64,000 bases of DNA from Paracoccaceae bacterium (GTDB lineage Bacteria; Pseudomonadota; Alphaproteobacteria; Rhodobacterales; Rhodobacteraceae): contig JACKKJ010000002.1 in assembly GCA_024236495.1 (NCBI GenBank), positions 173,501-237,500 of the forward strand. Reading direction: 5' to 3'. The position numbers and the translations under genes are program-made. Below the pieces are notes generated by a model, which was not told where the DNA came from, did not search any database, and worked only from the letters and a program-made list of their open reading frames with translations. Below are positions 24,631 through 33,573 of the stretch, one piece after another (position 1 is the first letter of the stretch; each line of letters starts with the position of its first letter).

Positions 24631-26360
24631 AGGGGCAGGCCGACGACAAAGCGCGCGCCAAGCGGCGGGGTCGTCATGTCGGCATCGGCGGTGCGGATGT
24701 TTTCGGCCCAGATCACGCCGCCATGCGCCTCGATGATCTGCTTGGAAATCGCCAGCCCAAGGCCCGAATGGTTGCCGAACTGCCCGGCCGGCCGTTCCGA
24801 ATAGAACCGCTTGAAGATCTTCTGCAGCGCCTGATCGGGGATGCCCGGGCCAGTATCCTCGACCACCACGAGGATCCGGTTCTCACGCTTGCGGGCCCAG
24901 ACGCGCACCGCGTCGTCCTTCTCGCAAAACGAGATCGCGTTGGAGATCAGATTGACGAACACCTGCGCCAGACGCGCCTCTAGCCCGGTCGTCATCACAG
25001 CCTCGGTCGGAAGGTCACCGATGAAGTCGATGCCCTTGGCCTTGGCCTCGTCCGAGAAATACTGGGTGATCCCGCGCAGCGTCTTGATGAGGTCGAAGAC
25101 CTCTTCCTCTTCCTTCACCAGCTCGCTGTCGAGCCGGGATGCATTGGAGATGTCGCTGACCAGACGGTCCAGACGGCGGACATCGTGGTCGATCACGTCA
25201 AGAAGCTTCTCGCGCTGGTCGTCGCGCTTGGCGAGCCGCAGCGTGCCCACGGCGGACCGGAGGGACGCGAGCGGGTTCTTGATTTCGTGGGCCACGTCGG
25301 CGGCGAATTGTTCGTTACCCTCGATCCGGTCGTAAAGCGCCGCGACCATGCCGCGCATCGCGCCCGACAGGCGTCCGATCTCGTCGGGGCGGGCGGTCAG
25401 GTCGGGAATGCGGACGCGCCCGGGATTCAGCCTTCGGGCGTTCTTGTCCCGCCCCAGTTCGGCCGCGGCGGCCAGATCCGAAAGCGGGTTGGCGATGGTG
25501 GACGCCAGAAGAAGGCTGAGACCGATCGAGACGACGACGGCGACGAAGAACATCTCGAGGATCTGCTCGCGTTCCACCCTGACCAGCCGGTCGATCTCGC
25601 TGGCCGCCGAGGCAAGCGCCACGACGCCGATCACGCTGTCGCCGCGACGGATCGGGGTCGCCACCGCAAATACAGTTTCGCCCGAGGCATCAAGCGCAGT
25701 GGTGATCCGCGTCTCGCCACCAAGCGCGTCGGGGACAAGTTCCTGCGTAAGCTCCCTGATCGGGGCTGCATCCTCAATGGAATCGCGAAATGCGAGGGGT
25801 AGCGAAATCGTTTCCCAAACTGCGTTGAGGAAGTCAGTGATGATCGTCGGGCGACGATCGTTCTTGATGCCGGATACCGTCTCTGGCACCGGGCGGGCTT
25901 GCCCAAGCGTGCTTGTCACGGGCGCACCGGCATGATCGAAGACGAAGACCTCGACGCCGGGCGGGATCTCGATTCCGGCGATCGTTCCGGGTGCGTCGAT
26001 TCCGTCCGCCGTCGCAAGGTTCACCGGGCCGGATCGCGGCACCTGCACCTCGAACACGGCAGCGATCAGTTGCGCCTCCGACACAAGGCCGGTCTCGCGC
26101 TGGATGGCGAGGCTGTCACGGAACGGATTGAGATATAGCACCCCGGCCACAAGCACGACCATGGCAAGCAGATTGAAGACGATGATCTTGCGCGCAAGCG
26201 GCGAACGGTTGAGCGAAAGAAGGCCGCGCCTTTCGCGCCCGGCACGCAGTTCCTGATCGAGAAATCCGTCGGGGGATACCCAATCCTCGCCCAGAACGAC
26301 GTCGGCGCGACTGGCCGGCTTGCGTTTATCGAAGAAACGGAACCGTTCCGCGAAGCTCAT
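24627..26360 (-). CDS. chvG: Sensor histidine kinase ChvG/ExoS type
   Basis: 577 residues. Cytoplasmic N-terminus (about 55), first membrane helix (IIVFNLLAMVVLVAGVLYL), a periplasmic sensor of about 200 residues, second helix (MFFVAVVVSIGLSLLLA), HAMP, H-box FAADVAHEIKNPLASLR, then N, G1 (VVEDTGPGIP) and G2 (GLGLAISKQIIEA) boxes of the ATPase. ChvG kinases sense envelope stress or acid and control exopolysaccharide and metabolism. Overlaps chvI and hprK by four bases each. Confidence 0.94.
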   Translation of the reverse strand: MSFAERFRFFDKRKPASRADVVLGEDWVSPDGFLDQELRAGRERRGLLSLNRSPLARKIIVFNLLAMVVLVAGVLYLNPFRDSLAIQRETGLVSEAQLIAAVFEVQVPRSGPVNLATADGIDAPGTIAGIEIPPGVEVFVFDHAGAPVTSTLGQARPVPETVSGIKNDRRPTIITDFLNAVWETISLPLAFRDSIEDAAPIRELTQELVPDALGGETRITTALDASGETVFAVATPIRRGDSVIGVVALASAASEIDRLVRVEREQILEMFFVAVVVSIGLSLLLASTIANPLSDLAAAAELGRDKNARRLNPGRVRIPDLTARPDEIGRLSGAMRGMVAALYDRIEGNEQFAADVAHEIKNPLASLRSAVGTLRLAKRDDQREKLLDVIDHDVRRLDRLVSDISNASRLDSELVKEEEEVFDLIKTLRGITQYFSDEAKAKGIDFIGDLPTEAVMTTGLEARLAQVFVNLISNAISFCEKDDAVRVWARKRENRILVVVEDTGPGIPDQALQKIFKRFYSERPAGQFGNHSGLGLAISKQIIEAHGGVIWAENIRTADADMTTPPLGARFVVGLPL

Positions 26361-27058
26361 TCTTCGTTATATCGATAACCGATACCGTACAGCGTCTCGA
26401 TGGCGGAGAACTCGTCGTCCACCATACGCATCTTCTTGCGCAGACGCTTGATGTGGCTGTCGATCGTGCGGTCATCGACATAGACCTGGTCGTCGTAGGC
26501 GACGTCCATCAGCTGATCGCGGCTCTTGACGAAGCCGGGGCGCTGAGCAAGCGCCTGGAGAAGCAGGAATTCGGTCACCGTCAGGGCCACGTCGCGCCCC
26601 TTCCAGCTGACCGAGTGGCGCAGGGGGTCCATCGTCAGCGACCCCCGCGTCATGATCTTGGTTTCTTCGGTCGTCGCGACCTCCCCGCTCGCGATCGCCT
26701 CCTGCCGGCGCAGGAGCGCCCGGATGCGCTCGACCAGAAGCCTTTGGGAAAACGGCTTCTTCACATAGTCGTCGGCGCCCATGCGAAGACCCAAGACCTC
26801 GTCGATCTCGTCGTCTTTCGAAGTGAGAAAGATGATCGGCATCGAGGTTTTCTGGCGAAGACGCTTAAGCAGATCCATGCCGTCCATACGGGGCATCTTG
26901 ATGTCAAGCACGGCCATGTCCGGCATGCGCTTGTTGAACGCGTCAAGCGCGGATTGCCCGTCGTTGTAGGTTTCGACCTCGAACCCTTCGGCTTCGAGCG
27001 TCATCGACACGGATGTCAGAATATTCCTGTCATCGTCGACCAACGCGATCCTGGACAT
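26357..27058 (-). CDS. chvI: Response regulator ChvI, OmpR family
   Basis: 233 residues. Receiver domain with acidic pocket VDDD (8-10) and phospho-acceptor Asp52 in LDIKMPRMDG; lysine in VKKPFS. Winged-helix DNA-binding domain follows (about 130-230: LTVTEFLLLQALAQRPGFVK, then DRTIDSHIKRLRKKM). Start at 27058 gives MSRIALVDDD; the upstream extension is not family-like. Divergent from pckA across 381 bases, as in rhizobia. Confidence 0.95.
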   Translation of the reverse strand: MSRIALVDDDRNILTSVSMTLEAEGFEVETYNDGQSALDAFNKRMPDMAVLDIKMPRMDGMDLLKRLRQKTSMPIIFLTSKDDEIDEVLGLRMGADDYVKKPFSQRLLVERIRALLRRQEAIASGEVATTEETKIMTRGSLTMDPLRHSVSWKGRDVALTVTEFLLLQALAQRPGFVKSRDQLMDVAYDDQVYVDDRTIDSHIKRLRKKMRMVDDEFSAIETLYGIGYRYNEE

Positions 27059-27259
27059 GCACTGGTTCCTTCGTACTGCTCGGCCCGGCGTGATTTGCCG
27101 ATATTTTGCCACATAGTCCAATTTCCGTCTGCCTGAATCAACCTTTAACTGCGAATCACCTTTCGCATCGGCCCGGACATCCGGAAATTTTGCCGGACCC
27201 TTGCGGATTTGCCGCACTTTTGGAAGCAATGATGGCAATCGCGCCCGGCTGCTGCCGCT

Positions 27260-27290
27260 GGTTGCGCTAAAGTCCGGATGGTGGCGCTAA
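27260..27290. promoter_or_regulatory. Tandem operator-like repeats upstream of pckA
   Basis: GGTTGCGCTAA (27260-27270) and GGTGGCGCTAA (27280-27290) are direct repeats exactly 20 bases apart, about two helical turns. They lie some 45-75 bases before a possible -10 (GTTATA, 27329-27334). The core GCGCTAA is shared with a palindrome before the LacI-type gene at 58963. The rest of the 381-base interval (27059-27439) shows no gene. Confidence 0.4.
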
Positions 27291-27439
27291 CGAGTTGCCA
27301 GGCTTCTGGTTCCCGGTTTCAAGCTCGTGTTATAGGGGCCGTGCCGGTCCGCCGCAGGCCCGGTGCGCGCGTCCCCGGCAGGGGGCAAGAGCGCCCTGTT
27401 GGAAGACAAGAAGCCGCTTGCCGGCACCAGGAGCGACAG

Positions 27440-29038
27440 ATGATGACAGGACGGGTAAACCCCTCGCACCGGTTGGAAGATCAAGGTATCGCGGGGCTTG
27501 GCTCTGTCTATTACAACCTGTTGGAACCGGCGTTGATCGAAGCGGCCCTGAAGCGCGACGAGGGCACGCTGGGAAAGGGCGGTGCCTTCCTCGTCACGAC
27601 CGGCAAGCACACGGGACGGTCGCCCAAGGACAAGTTCGTCGTCCGCACCCCTTCTGTCGAAGACACGATCTGGTGGGACAACAACAAGCCGATGACGCCG
27701 GAAGCCTTCGACAGGCTCTATGATGACATGGTCGCGCACATGAAGGGGCGCGACTACTTCGTTCAGGATCTTTTCGGCGGTGCGGACCCTGAACACCGGC
27801 TTGATGTGCGTGTGGTGACCGAACTGGCCTGGCACGGGCTCTTCATTCGCCACCTGCTGCGCCGGCCCTCGCGCGACGAGCTTAACGATTTCATCCCCGA
27901 ATTCACCATCATCAACTGCCCCACGTTCAAGGCGGACCCGGAACGCCACGGCTGCCGGTCGGAAACGGTGATCGCGCTGAATTTCGACCGCAAGCTGATC
28001 CTGATTGGCAACACCGCCTACGCGGGCGAAAACAAGAAGTCGGTCTTCACGCTTCTGAACTACATCCTTCCGGGCAAGGGCGTCATGTCGATGCACTGTT
28101 CGGCCAACCATGCCATCGGCAATCCCGACGACACCGCCGTGTTCTTCGGGCTTTCGGGCACCGGCAAGACGACGCTGTCGGCAGATCCGTCGCGCACGCT
28201 GATCGGCGATGACGAACACGGCTGGTCGGACAAGGGCAGCTTCAATTTCGAAGGCGGCTGCTACGCCAAGACGATCAACCTGTCGGCCGAGGCCGAACCC
28301 GAGATCTATGCCACGACCGAGAAGTTCGGGACTGTGGTCGAGAACATGATCTTCGATCCCGAAACCCTCGATCTCGACTTCGAGGACAACTCGCTCACTG
28401 ACAACATGCGGTGCGCCTACCCGCTGGACTACATCTCCAACGCCTCGGACACGGGGCTGGGCGGGCATCCGAAGAACGTGATCATGCTGACCTGCGATGC
28501 CTATGGCGTGCTGCCGCCCATCGCGCGGCTGACACCGGCGCAGGCAATGTATCACTTCCTGTCCGGCTTCACCTCGAAGACGCCGGGAACCGAGGTCGGC
28601 GTGACCGAACCGATCCCCACCTTTTCGACCTGCTTCGGCGCGCCCTTCATGCCACGCCGACCCGAGGTCTATGGCAAGCTTCTGCAAGAAAAGATCGCGC
28701 GCCACGGCGCGACCTGCTGGCTGGTGAACACCGGCTGGACCGGCGGCGCCTACGGCACCGGCCGCCGGATGCCGATCAAGGCCACGCGCGCGTTGCTGAC
28801 CGCGGCACTTGACGGGTCGCTGAACGCGGCGGAGTTCCGCAAGGACGCCAACTTCGGCTTCGAAGTGCCGGTGTCGGTCCCCGGGGTGGACGCGACGCTG
28901 CTTGATCCGCGCAAGACCTGGGCGGACCCGGCGGCCTACGACGCGCAGGCGCGCAAGCTGGTCGGCATGTTCGCGGACAACTTCGCCCAGTACGTCCCCT
29001 TCATCGACGCCGAGGTCAAGGCCGCCGCGATCGGCTGA
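27440..29038 (+). CDS. pckA: Phosphoenolpyruvate carboxykinase (ATP)
   Basis: 532 residues, typical. Converts oxaloacetate + ATP to PEP + CO2, the entry to gluconeogenesis. Substrate motif GKHTGRSPKDKFVVR; kinase 1a P-loop FFGLSGTGKTTLSADP; kinase 2 LIGDDEHGW; and FSTCFGAPFMPRRP later. CAGGAG lies about eight bases before the first of two adjacent ATGs. Open frame extends back to 27278 without family similarity. Divergent from chvI, and its upstream region carries tandem operator-like repeats. Confidence 0.97.
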   Translation: MMTGRVNPSHRLEDQGIAGLGSVYYNLLEPALIEAALKRDEGTLGKGGAFLVTTGKHTGRSPKDKFVVRTPSVEDTIWWDNNKPMTPEAFDRLYDDMVAHMKGRDYFVQDLFGGADPEHRLDVRVVTELAWHGLFIRHLLRRPSRDELNDFIPEFTIINCPTFKADPERHGCRSETVIALNFDRKLILIGNTAYAGENKKSVFTLLNYILPGKGVMSMHCSANHAIGNPDDTAVFFGLSGTGKTTLSADPSRTLIGDDEHGWSDKGSFNFEGGCYAKTINLSAEAEPEIYATTEKFGTVVENMIFDPETLDLDFEDNSLTDNMRCAYPLDYISNASDTGLGGHPKNVIMLTCDAYGVLPPIARLTPAQAMYHFLSGFTSKTPGTEVGVTEPIPTFSTCFGAPFMPRRPEVYGKLLQEKIARHGATCWLVNTGWTGGAYGTGRRMPIKATRALLTAALDGSLNAAEFRKDANFGFEVPVSVPGVDATLLDPRKTWADPAAYDAQARKLVGMFADNFAQYVPFIDAEVKAAAIG

Positions 29039-29056
29039 TCCGGCGTTGTTCCTGCC

Positions 29057-29086
29057 AAAGCCGCGGTCTGATCGACCGCGGCTTTT
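29057..29086 (+). terminator. Rho-independent terminator after pckA
   Basis: AAAGCCGCGGTC and GACCGCGGCTTT form a twelve-base stem with a five-base loop; more T residues follow. Confidence 0.93.
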
Positions 29087-29197
29087 CATTTTCTGACCCC
29101 CGGGGGAGGTGATCCGCCCGTTTCCCCCCAAGCGATGTCTTTTCAGGCCGCTTCGCGCGGGGCATATTCCCTTGGAATACTCATCGGAGGATTTAGA

Positions 29198-30079
29198 ATG
29201 CGGATTGAAGAACTGATTGGTGGCAACGCCGTTTTCCTGGCCGTGGCCATCTTCATCATCCTTTGCATCTTCCTCGGCGTGCGGATCGTTCCGCAATCCG
29301 AAAAGCATGTGGTCGAGCGGTTCGGAAGGCTGCGCGCCGTCCTTGGACCGGGCATCAACTTCATCGTGCCCTTCCTTGATCGCATCGCGCACAAGATTTC
29401 AGTCCTCGAACGGCAACTGCCGAACGCCCATCAGGACGCTATCACCTCTGACAACGTTCTGGTGAAGGTGGAAACCTCGGTCTTCTATCGCATCACCGAA
29501 CCGGAAAAGACCGTCTACCGCATCCGCGACGTGGACGCCGCCATCGCCACGACGGTGGCCGGGATCGTCCGCAGCGAGATCGGCAAGCTGGAACTGGACC
29601 AGGTGCAGTCGAACCGCGCCGACCTGATTCACAAGGTCCGCGAACAGGTGGCCGTCATGGTCGACGACTGGGGGATCGAGGTGACGCGCGCCGAAATCCT
29701 TGACGTGAACCTGGACGAGGCGACCCGCGCCGCAATGCTGCAGCAGTTGAATGCCGAACGGGCGCGGCGCGCGCAGGTGACGGAGGCCGAGGGCAAGAAG
29801 CGCGCGGTCGAACTGAACGCCGATGCAGAGCTTTACGCAGCCGAACAGGAAAGCAAGGCGCGCCGCATCCTTGCCGATGCCGAAGCCTATGCAACCGGCG
29901 TGATCGCCGAGGCGATCAAGCAAAACGGGCTGGAAGCGGCCCAGTACCAGGTCGCGCTGAAGCAGGTTGAGGCGCTGACGGCGGTCGGGCAGGGGGCCGG
30001 CAAGCAGACGGTGATCGTGCCGGCACAGGCGCTTGATGCCTTCGGCGACGCGTTCAAGATGCTGAAGGGACGGATGTGA
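29198..30079 (+). CDS. SPFH/stomatin-family membrane protein (QmcA-like)
   Basis: 293 residues. N-terminal membrane helix (about 10-28), SPFH domain (RIVPQSEKHVVERFGRLRAV, LGPGINFIVPFLDRI, VETSVFYRITEPEKTVYRI) and a C-terminal alanine/glutamate-rich coiled coil (NAERARRAQVTEAEGKKRAV). Such proteins form large rings in membrane microdomains and modulate FtsH or membrane order. GGAGG lies eight bases before the ATG. Directly followed by nfeD-like gene. Confidence 0.92.
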   Translation: MRIEELIGGNAVFLAVAIFIILCIFLGVRIVPQSEKHVVERFGRLRAVLGPGINFIVPFLDRIAHKISVLERQLPNAHQDAITSDNVLVKVETSVFYRITEPEKTVYRIRDVDAAIATTVAGIVRSEIGKLELDQVQSNRADLIHKVREQVAVMVDDWGIEVTRAEILDVNLDEATRAAMLQQLNAERARRAQVTEAEGKKRAVELNADAELYAAEQESKARRILADAEAYATGVIAEAIKQNGLEAAQYQVALKQVEALTAVGQGAGKQTVIVPAQALDAFGDAFKMLKGRM

Positions 30080-30354
30080 TGGCGCTATGGCAGGAATGGT
30101 GGGTCTGGCTCACCGCAGGCGCGGTGCTGGCGATCCTCGAGGTGGCGCTGCCCGGCTTCATTTTCCTGGGCTTCGCTTGCGGCGCGGTCGTTGTGGGGAT
30201 CGCCATTTGGGCCGGTTTCCTGGGTGGATCGCTTTCGGCCCTGCTTCTGGCCTTCGCGGTCGCGTCGCTGGCCTGCTGGGTCGGCCTGCGCAAGTTCTTC
30301 GCGCACAAGCACGCGAAACCGAAGATCTGGGAAAAGGACATCAACGACAACTGA
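30079..30354 (+). CDS. NfeD-family membrane protein
   Basis: 91 residues, overlapping the SPFH stop by one base (TGATG). Two to three hydrophobic helices (WLTAGAVLAILEVALPGFIF, ALLLAFAVASLACWVGL) without the soluble OB-fold domain, i.e. a truncated NfeD as often found with QmcA/YbbK proteins. Presumed partner of the SPFH protein. Confidence 0.85.
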   Translation: MALWQEWWVWLTAGAVLAILEVALPGFIFLGFACGAVVVGIAIWAGFLGGSLSALLLAFAVASLACWVGLRKFFAHKHAKPKIWEKDINDN

Positions 30355-30378
30355 AACGCCTTCTGGCGGCAGGTCCTG

Positions 30379-30409
30379 GGGTGGGGCGTCCGAAACGCCC
30401 CACCCTTTT
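30379..30409 (+). terminator. Rho-independent terminator after the SPFH/NfeD pair
   Basis: GGGTGGGGCGT and ACGCCCCACCC form an eleven-base stem with a five-base loop, followed by TTTT. It also lies next to the end of the convergent asparaginase gene and may serve both. Confidence 0.92.
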
Positions 30410-30415
30410 CGTTGC

Positions 30416-31411
30416 TCAGGCCGCGAAGCCCGGGGCGATCCGACGTTCGCCCACGGCCTGCCCCGCGAAGTTCGTCAGGGGGCCGGTCAGGTATTCCTTC
30501 ACGACCGGGTGCCCGGGATCGAGCGCACCAAGCCGGATCAGCAGGGCGACGATCGCTGCCTCTGACGCCCGCCCGCCGCCGTCGAGGATCTTCAGCGCGA
30601 CCCCCATCCGGTTTTCCGGCAGGATGGCGACGAACACCGCCTCGGCGCCGGTCTTGACGGCAACCTTGCCGCCCATCGCGCGCATCAGGTTGGTGCAGGC
30701 GCGCCCTTCGCCCGCGACAAGTTCGGGAAAGGCGGTCATCGCCGCCACCAGCCGCGCCGCCGCGCGCGACCTAGCGTCGGACCCTTCGTGCGCGGCGGAA
30801 AACAGCGCCATCGCGCGGGCAAGGCCGTGGACCGTCGTCGCGAAGTTCGGGGCCGAACATCCGTCGATCCCGTAGCCGGGCGAACCAAGGCCGGTCACCT
30901 CCTCGAATGCCTGTTTCACCGCAAGCTGAACCGGGTGGTCGACCTCGTGATACTCCGGCCCCGACTTCAGGTGCCGCGCCAGGGTCAGAAAACCGGAGTG
31001 CTTGCCCGAACAGTTGTTGTGGATCCGGCAGGGGCTTTCGCCCTTGCACAGAACGTCCTTCATCGCGTCGGCGTCGCGCGGCATCTGCGGCCCGCAGCGC
31101 AGGTCGTTGTCGCCAAGGCCAAGATCGCCAAGCCAGCGCGTCACAAGATCCGAATGGACCGCAGCGCCCTGATGGCTTGCGCAGGCCAGCGCCAGTCGCG
31201 ACGGCCCGACGCCCAGCGCATCTGCCGCGCCGCTTTCCACCAGCGGCAGCGCCTGAAGCATCTTGCACGACGAGCGCGGGAAAATCACCGCATCGGGATC
31301 GCCCCAGGCCTCGACGATCGCGCCCGAAGCATCGCAGATCACCGCATGGCCGTAGTGCAGGCTCTCAAGCATCCCGCCCCGCCAGAACTCAACCATCGGA
31401 ACCGCTTTCAT
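30416..31411 (-). CDS. Asparaginase, Rhizobium type II family
   Basis: 331 residues. Belongs to the AnsA/ReAII family, unrelated to E. coli enzymes: FPRSSCKMLQALPLVESGAA, LACASHQGAAVHSDLV, IHNNCSGKHSGFL, YGIDGCSAPNF and DGGGRASEAAIVALL. Hydrolyses asparagine to aspartate and ammonia; the family uses a Ser-Lys pair (SSCK) and a zinc-liganding cysteine. No signal peptide, so cytoplasmic. Single gene, divergent from the IalB-like gene. Confidence 0.92.
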   Translation of the reverse strand: MKAVPMVEFWRGGMLESLHYGHAVICDASGAIVEAWGDPDAVIFPRSSCKMLQALPLVESGAADALGVGPSRLALACASHQGAAVHSDLVTRWLGDLGLGDNDLRCGPQMPRDADAMKDVLCKGESPCRIHNNCSGKHSGFLTLARHLKSGPEYHEVDHPVQLAVKQAFEEVTGLGSPGYGIDGCSAPNFATTVHGLARAMALFSAAHEGSDARSRAAARLVAAMTAFPELVAGEGRACTNLMRAMGGKVAVKTGAEAVFVAILPENRMGVALKILDGGGRASEAAIVALLIRLGALDPGHPVVKEYLTGPLTNFAGQAVGERRIAPGFAA

Positions 31412-31567
31412 CCCGCCTCCCCCTCAGCGAAAAACTGCCAACGGCCCTTTGCGACTTGGACCGGATTGCGCTAAGGCTGTCATATCGGGTTGAAATGGCA
31501 TCCGCCACGGCAAAGGCGCAGGAACAGTGCGCCGTGCAGCGCGGACAGAGCCGTCAGGAGGCGAGAA

Positions 31568-32107
31568 GTGAACACGATAGCGAGAACGCTGGGTGGCCTG
31601 TTCGTGGCGACGATGACGATTGCCGGGGCCGCAACGGCGCAAACCGCCAACGACCGCGTGTCGGCAAACGGGGACTGGAGCTTCTACGTCTCCGAAAGCC
31701 CCAAGGAATGCTGGAGCGTTTCGGCCCCGGTCGAGACGGTGAACACCAAGGATGGCAAGGCGGTTTCCGTTCGCCGGGGCGATATCCTTCTGTTCGTGAC
31801 CTTCCGTCCGGGCAATGCCGCGGGGGAGGTTTCGTTCTCTGGCGGATATCCCTTTGCCGAAGGGTCTTCGCCCACGCTGCAGATCGACGGCAAGACGTTC
31901 GAGCTGTTCTTGAACAGCGCGGCCGATCCCGAAGTCGCATGGTCGCCCAGCGCCGAAGTGGACGCGCAGATCGTCGCGGCAATGAAGGCCGGGTCCAAGG
32001 CCGTGGTCAAGGCACGGTCCGGCCGGGGAACGCAGACGCAGGACACGTTCTCCCTCAGCGGGTTCACGGCGACGGCGGACGAAGCCGCCAAACGCTGCGC
32101 GAACTGA
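31568..32107 (+). CDS. Invasion-associated locus B (IalB) family periplasmic protein
   Basis: 179 residues from a GTG preceded by AGGAGGCG. Signal peptide of about 25 residues (TLGGLFVATMTIAGAATAQ, cleavage after Ala). Mature part has the IalB pattern: WSFYVSESPKECWSVSAP, LLFVTFRPGNAAGEVSFSGG and a late single cysteine (AAKRCAN) that could pair with the first. Role in non-pathogens unknown. The longer reading from 31490 would bury the signal peptide. Confidence 0.82.
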   Translation: MNTIARTLGGLFVATMTIAGAATAQTANDRVSANGDWSFYVSESPKECWSVSAPVETVNTKDGKAVSVRRGDILLFVTFRPGNAAGEVSFSGGYPFAEGSSPTLQIDGKTFELFLNSAADPEVAWSPSAEVDAQIVAAMKAGSKAVVKARSGRGTQTQDTFSLSGFTATADEAAKRCAN

Positions 32108-32130
32108 TACCGGGGGACAGGAACCAGAAG

Positions 32131-32157
32131 GGCCCGCTTCGGTCGAAGCGGGCCTTT
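32131..32157. terminator. Terminator between the convergent IalB-like and glutamine-synthetase-like genes
   Basis: GGCCCGCTTC and GAAGCGGGCC form a ten-base stem with a four-base loop, followed by TTT; AAG on the other side lets it act in both directions. Confidence 0.85.
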
Positions 32158-32176
32158 CGCATGTCTTTGCGCTGCT

Positions 32177-33565
32177 TCAGACCGTGTGAAGGTAAAGGTC
32201 GAAGTCCAGTTCCGATACGGTCCGGTTCACGCGGGCGTATTCGGCTGCCTTAACCGCCGTGAAGGTGCGGTGCATGTCTTCGCCCAGCGCGTCCTTCAGG
32301 AACGCGGATTGCCGGGCCGCCTCTATTGCCGTGCGCCAGTCGCGCGGCATGTCCCCGCCCTCGTCGTCCGCATAGCCGTTTCCGGTCGTCTCCGGCCCCG
32401 GGTCGATCCGGTTGGCAAGCCCGTGGCGGATCGCCGCCAGTACGGTCGTTGCGACCAGATAGGGGTTCGCATCCACCCCGGACGGCCGGTGTTCTATCCG
32501 CCGCGCCCGGATGTCGCCCGCGGGAATGCGCAGCGCGACCGACCGGTTGTTGACACCCCAGTTGGTCGAAACCGGCGCATAGCTCTGGTTCGCGAAACGG
32601 CGCCAGGAATTGGCGTGCGGGGCAAAGACCAGCATCGATTCCGCCATCGTCGCCCGCATACCCCCCAGCGCATGAAGGATGGTATCGGTCCACCGGCCTT
32701 CTTCCTTCTCGGCAAAGACATTGTCACCCTTGCCGTTCTGCAGCGAGACGTGGAAATGCATGCCAGAGCCCGCATATTCCTCGACCGGCTTTGCCATGAA
32801 ACAGGCGGTCACGCCATGCGCCCGCGCCTGCGCCCGCACGATCCGCTTGAGCCGGATCAGGTCGTCGGCGGCCTGCATCACGTCCTCGCGGTAGTGCAGC
32901 GTCAGTTCGTACTGCCCCGGCGCATATTCAGATATCAGGGTTTCCGCCTTGATCCCCGCCTTCTCGGCCCCCGCATAGATGTCGGAGAAAAGCGGCAGCA
33001 TCCCGTGCAGGTGATCGACCGAATAGACCTCGGTCTTGCGCGAATGGCGGCCGTCCAGAACGTCCCGCGCCGGCTGCACCTTGCCATCCGGCCCGCGATC
33101 GTTGGCGAGAAGGAAGAACTCAAGCTCGAACGCCCCGGCCGGGCGCAGCCCTTCGGCCGCCAGAAGGTCGACCTGGCGTTGCAGCGCGTGGCGGGGGTCC
33201 GATGTCATCGGGTGGCCGTCAAGTTCGTAAAGCGACAGGAAGACCTCCCCGCGCGGGGGCGTGGTGTTGTGCAGCGCCTTCAGCGTCCCGGGGATCGGCC
33301 AGGCGCGCAGGTCGCCGTCGCCCTGGTCCCAGATCAGCCCGGTTTCGTGCACATCCTCGCCGCAGATATCCAGCCCGAGGATGGAAATCGGCATGTGGCG
33401 CCCGGACTTGTAGATCGACAGAAGCTCGTGTCGCCGGATGATCTTGCCGCGCCCGATCCCGTTGGAATCGTGCAGCACGATGTCGAAGGCCTCGATCTCC
33501 GGATGCGCGTCCAGAAAGGCTTCGGCTTCGGTCAGGGTCGCGCCCGAGGGGCAGGTCAGGGTCAT
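32177..33565 (-). CDS. Glutamine synthetase family protein, probable gamma-glutamyl-amine ligase
   Basis: 462 residues. Type-III-like GS fold of the PuuA/GlnT group: GAFELEFFLL (metal-binding Glu), ISEYAPGQYELTLHYRE, GSGMHFHVSL, RRIEHRPSGVDANPYLVAA-like region (RIEHRPSGVDANPYL) and NGYADDEGG. It lacks the adenylylation-loop tyrosine context of GlnA-I. Likely ligates glutamate to a polyamine or other amine. It lies eight bases after a class III aminotransferase gene, with which it forms an operon; a polyamine/amine utilisation route is plausible but not proven. Confidence 0.85.
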   Translation of the reverse strand: MTLTCPSGATLTEAEAFLDAHPEIEAFDIVLHDSNGIGRGKIIRRHELLSIYKSGRHMPISILGLDICGEDVHETGLIWDQGDGDLRAWPIPGTLKALHNTTPPRGEVFLSLYELDGHPMTSDPRHALQRQVDLLAAEGLRPAGAFELEFFLLANDRGPDGKVQPARDVLDGRHSRKTEVYSVDHLHGMLPLFSDIYAGAEKAGIKAETLISEYAPGQYELTLHYREDVMQAADDLIRLKRIVRAQARAHGVTACFMAKPVEEYAGSGMHFHVSLQNGKGDNVFAEKEEGRWTDTILHALGGMRATMAESMLVFAPHANSWRRFANQSYAPVSTNWGVNNRSVALRIPAGDIRARRIEHRPSGVDANPYLVATTVLAAIRHGLANRIDPGPETTGNGYADDEGGDMPRDWRTAIEAARQSAFLKDALGEDMHRTFTAVKAAEYARVNRTVSELDFDLYLHTV

Positions 33566-33573
33566 GGTCTTCC

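Noticed and set aside
27287..29392. 701-codon minus-strand open frame
   Set aside because: Antisense to pckA, which has full family motifs and a terminator; no ribosome-binding site or motif in the antisense reading.
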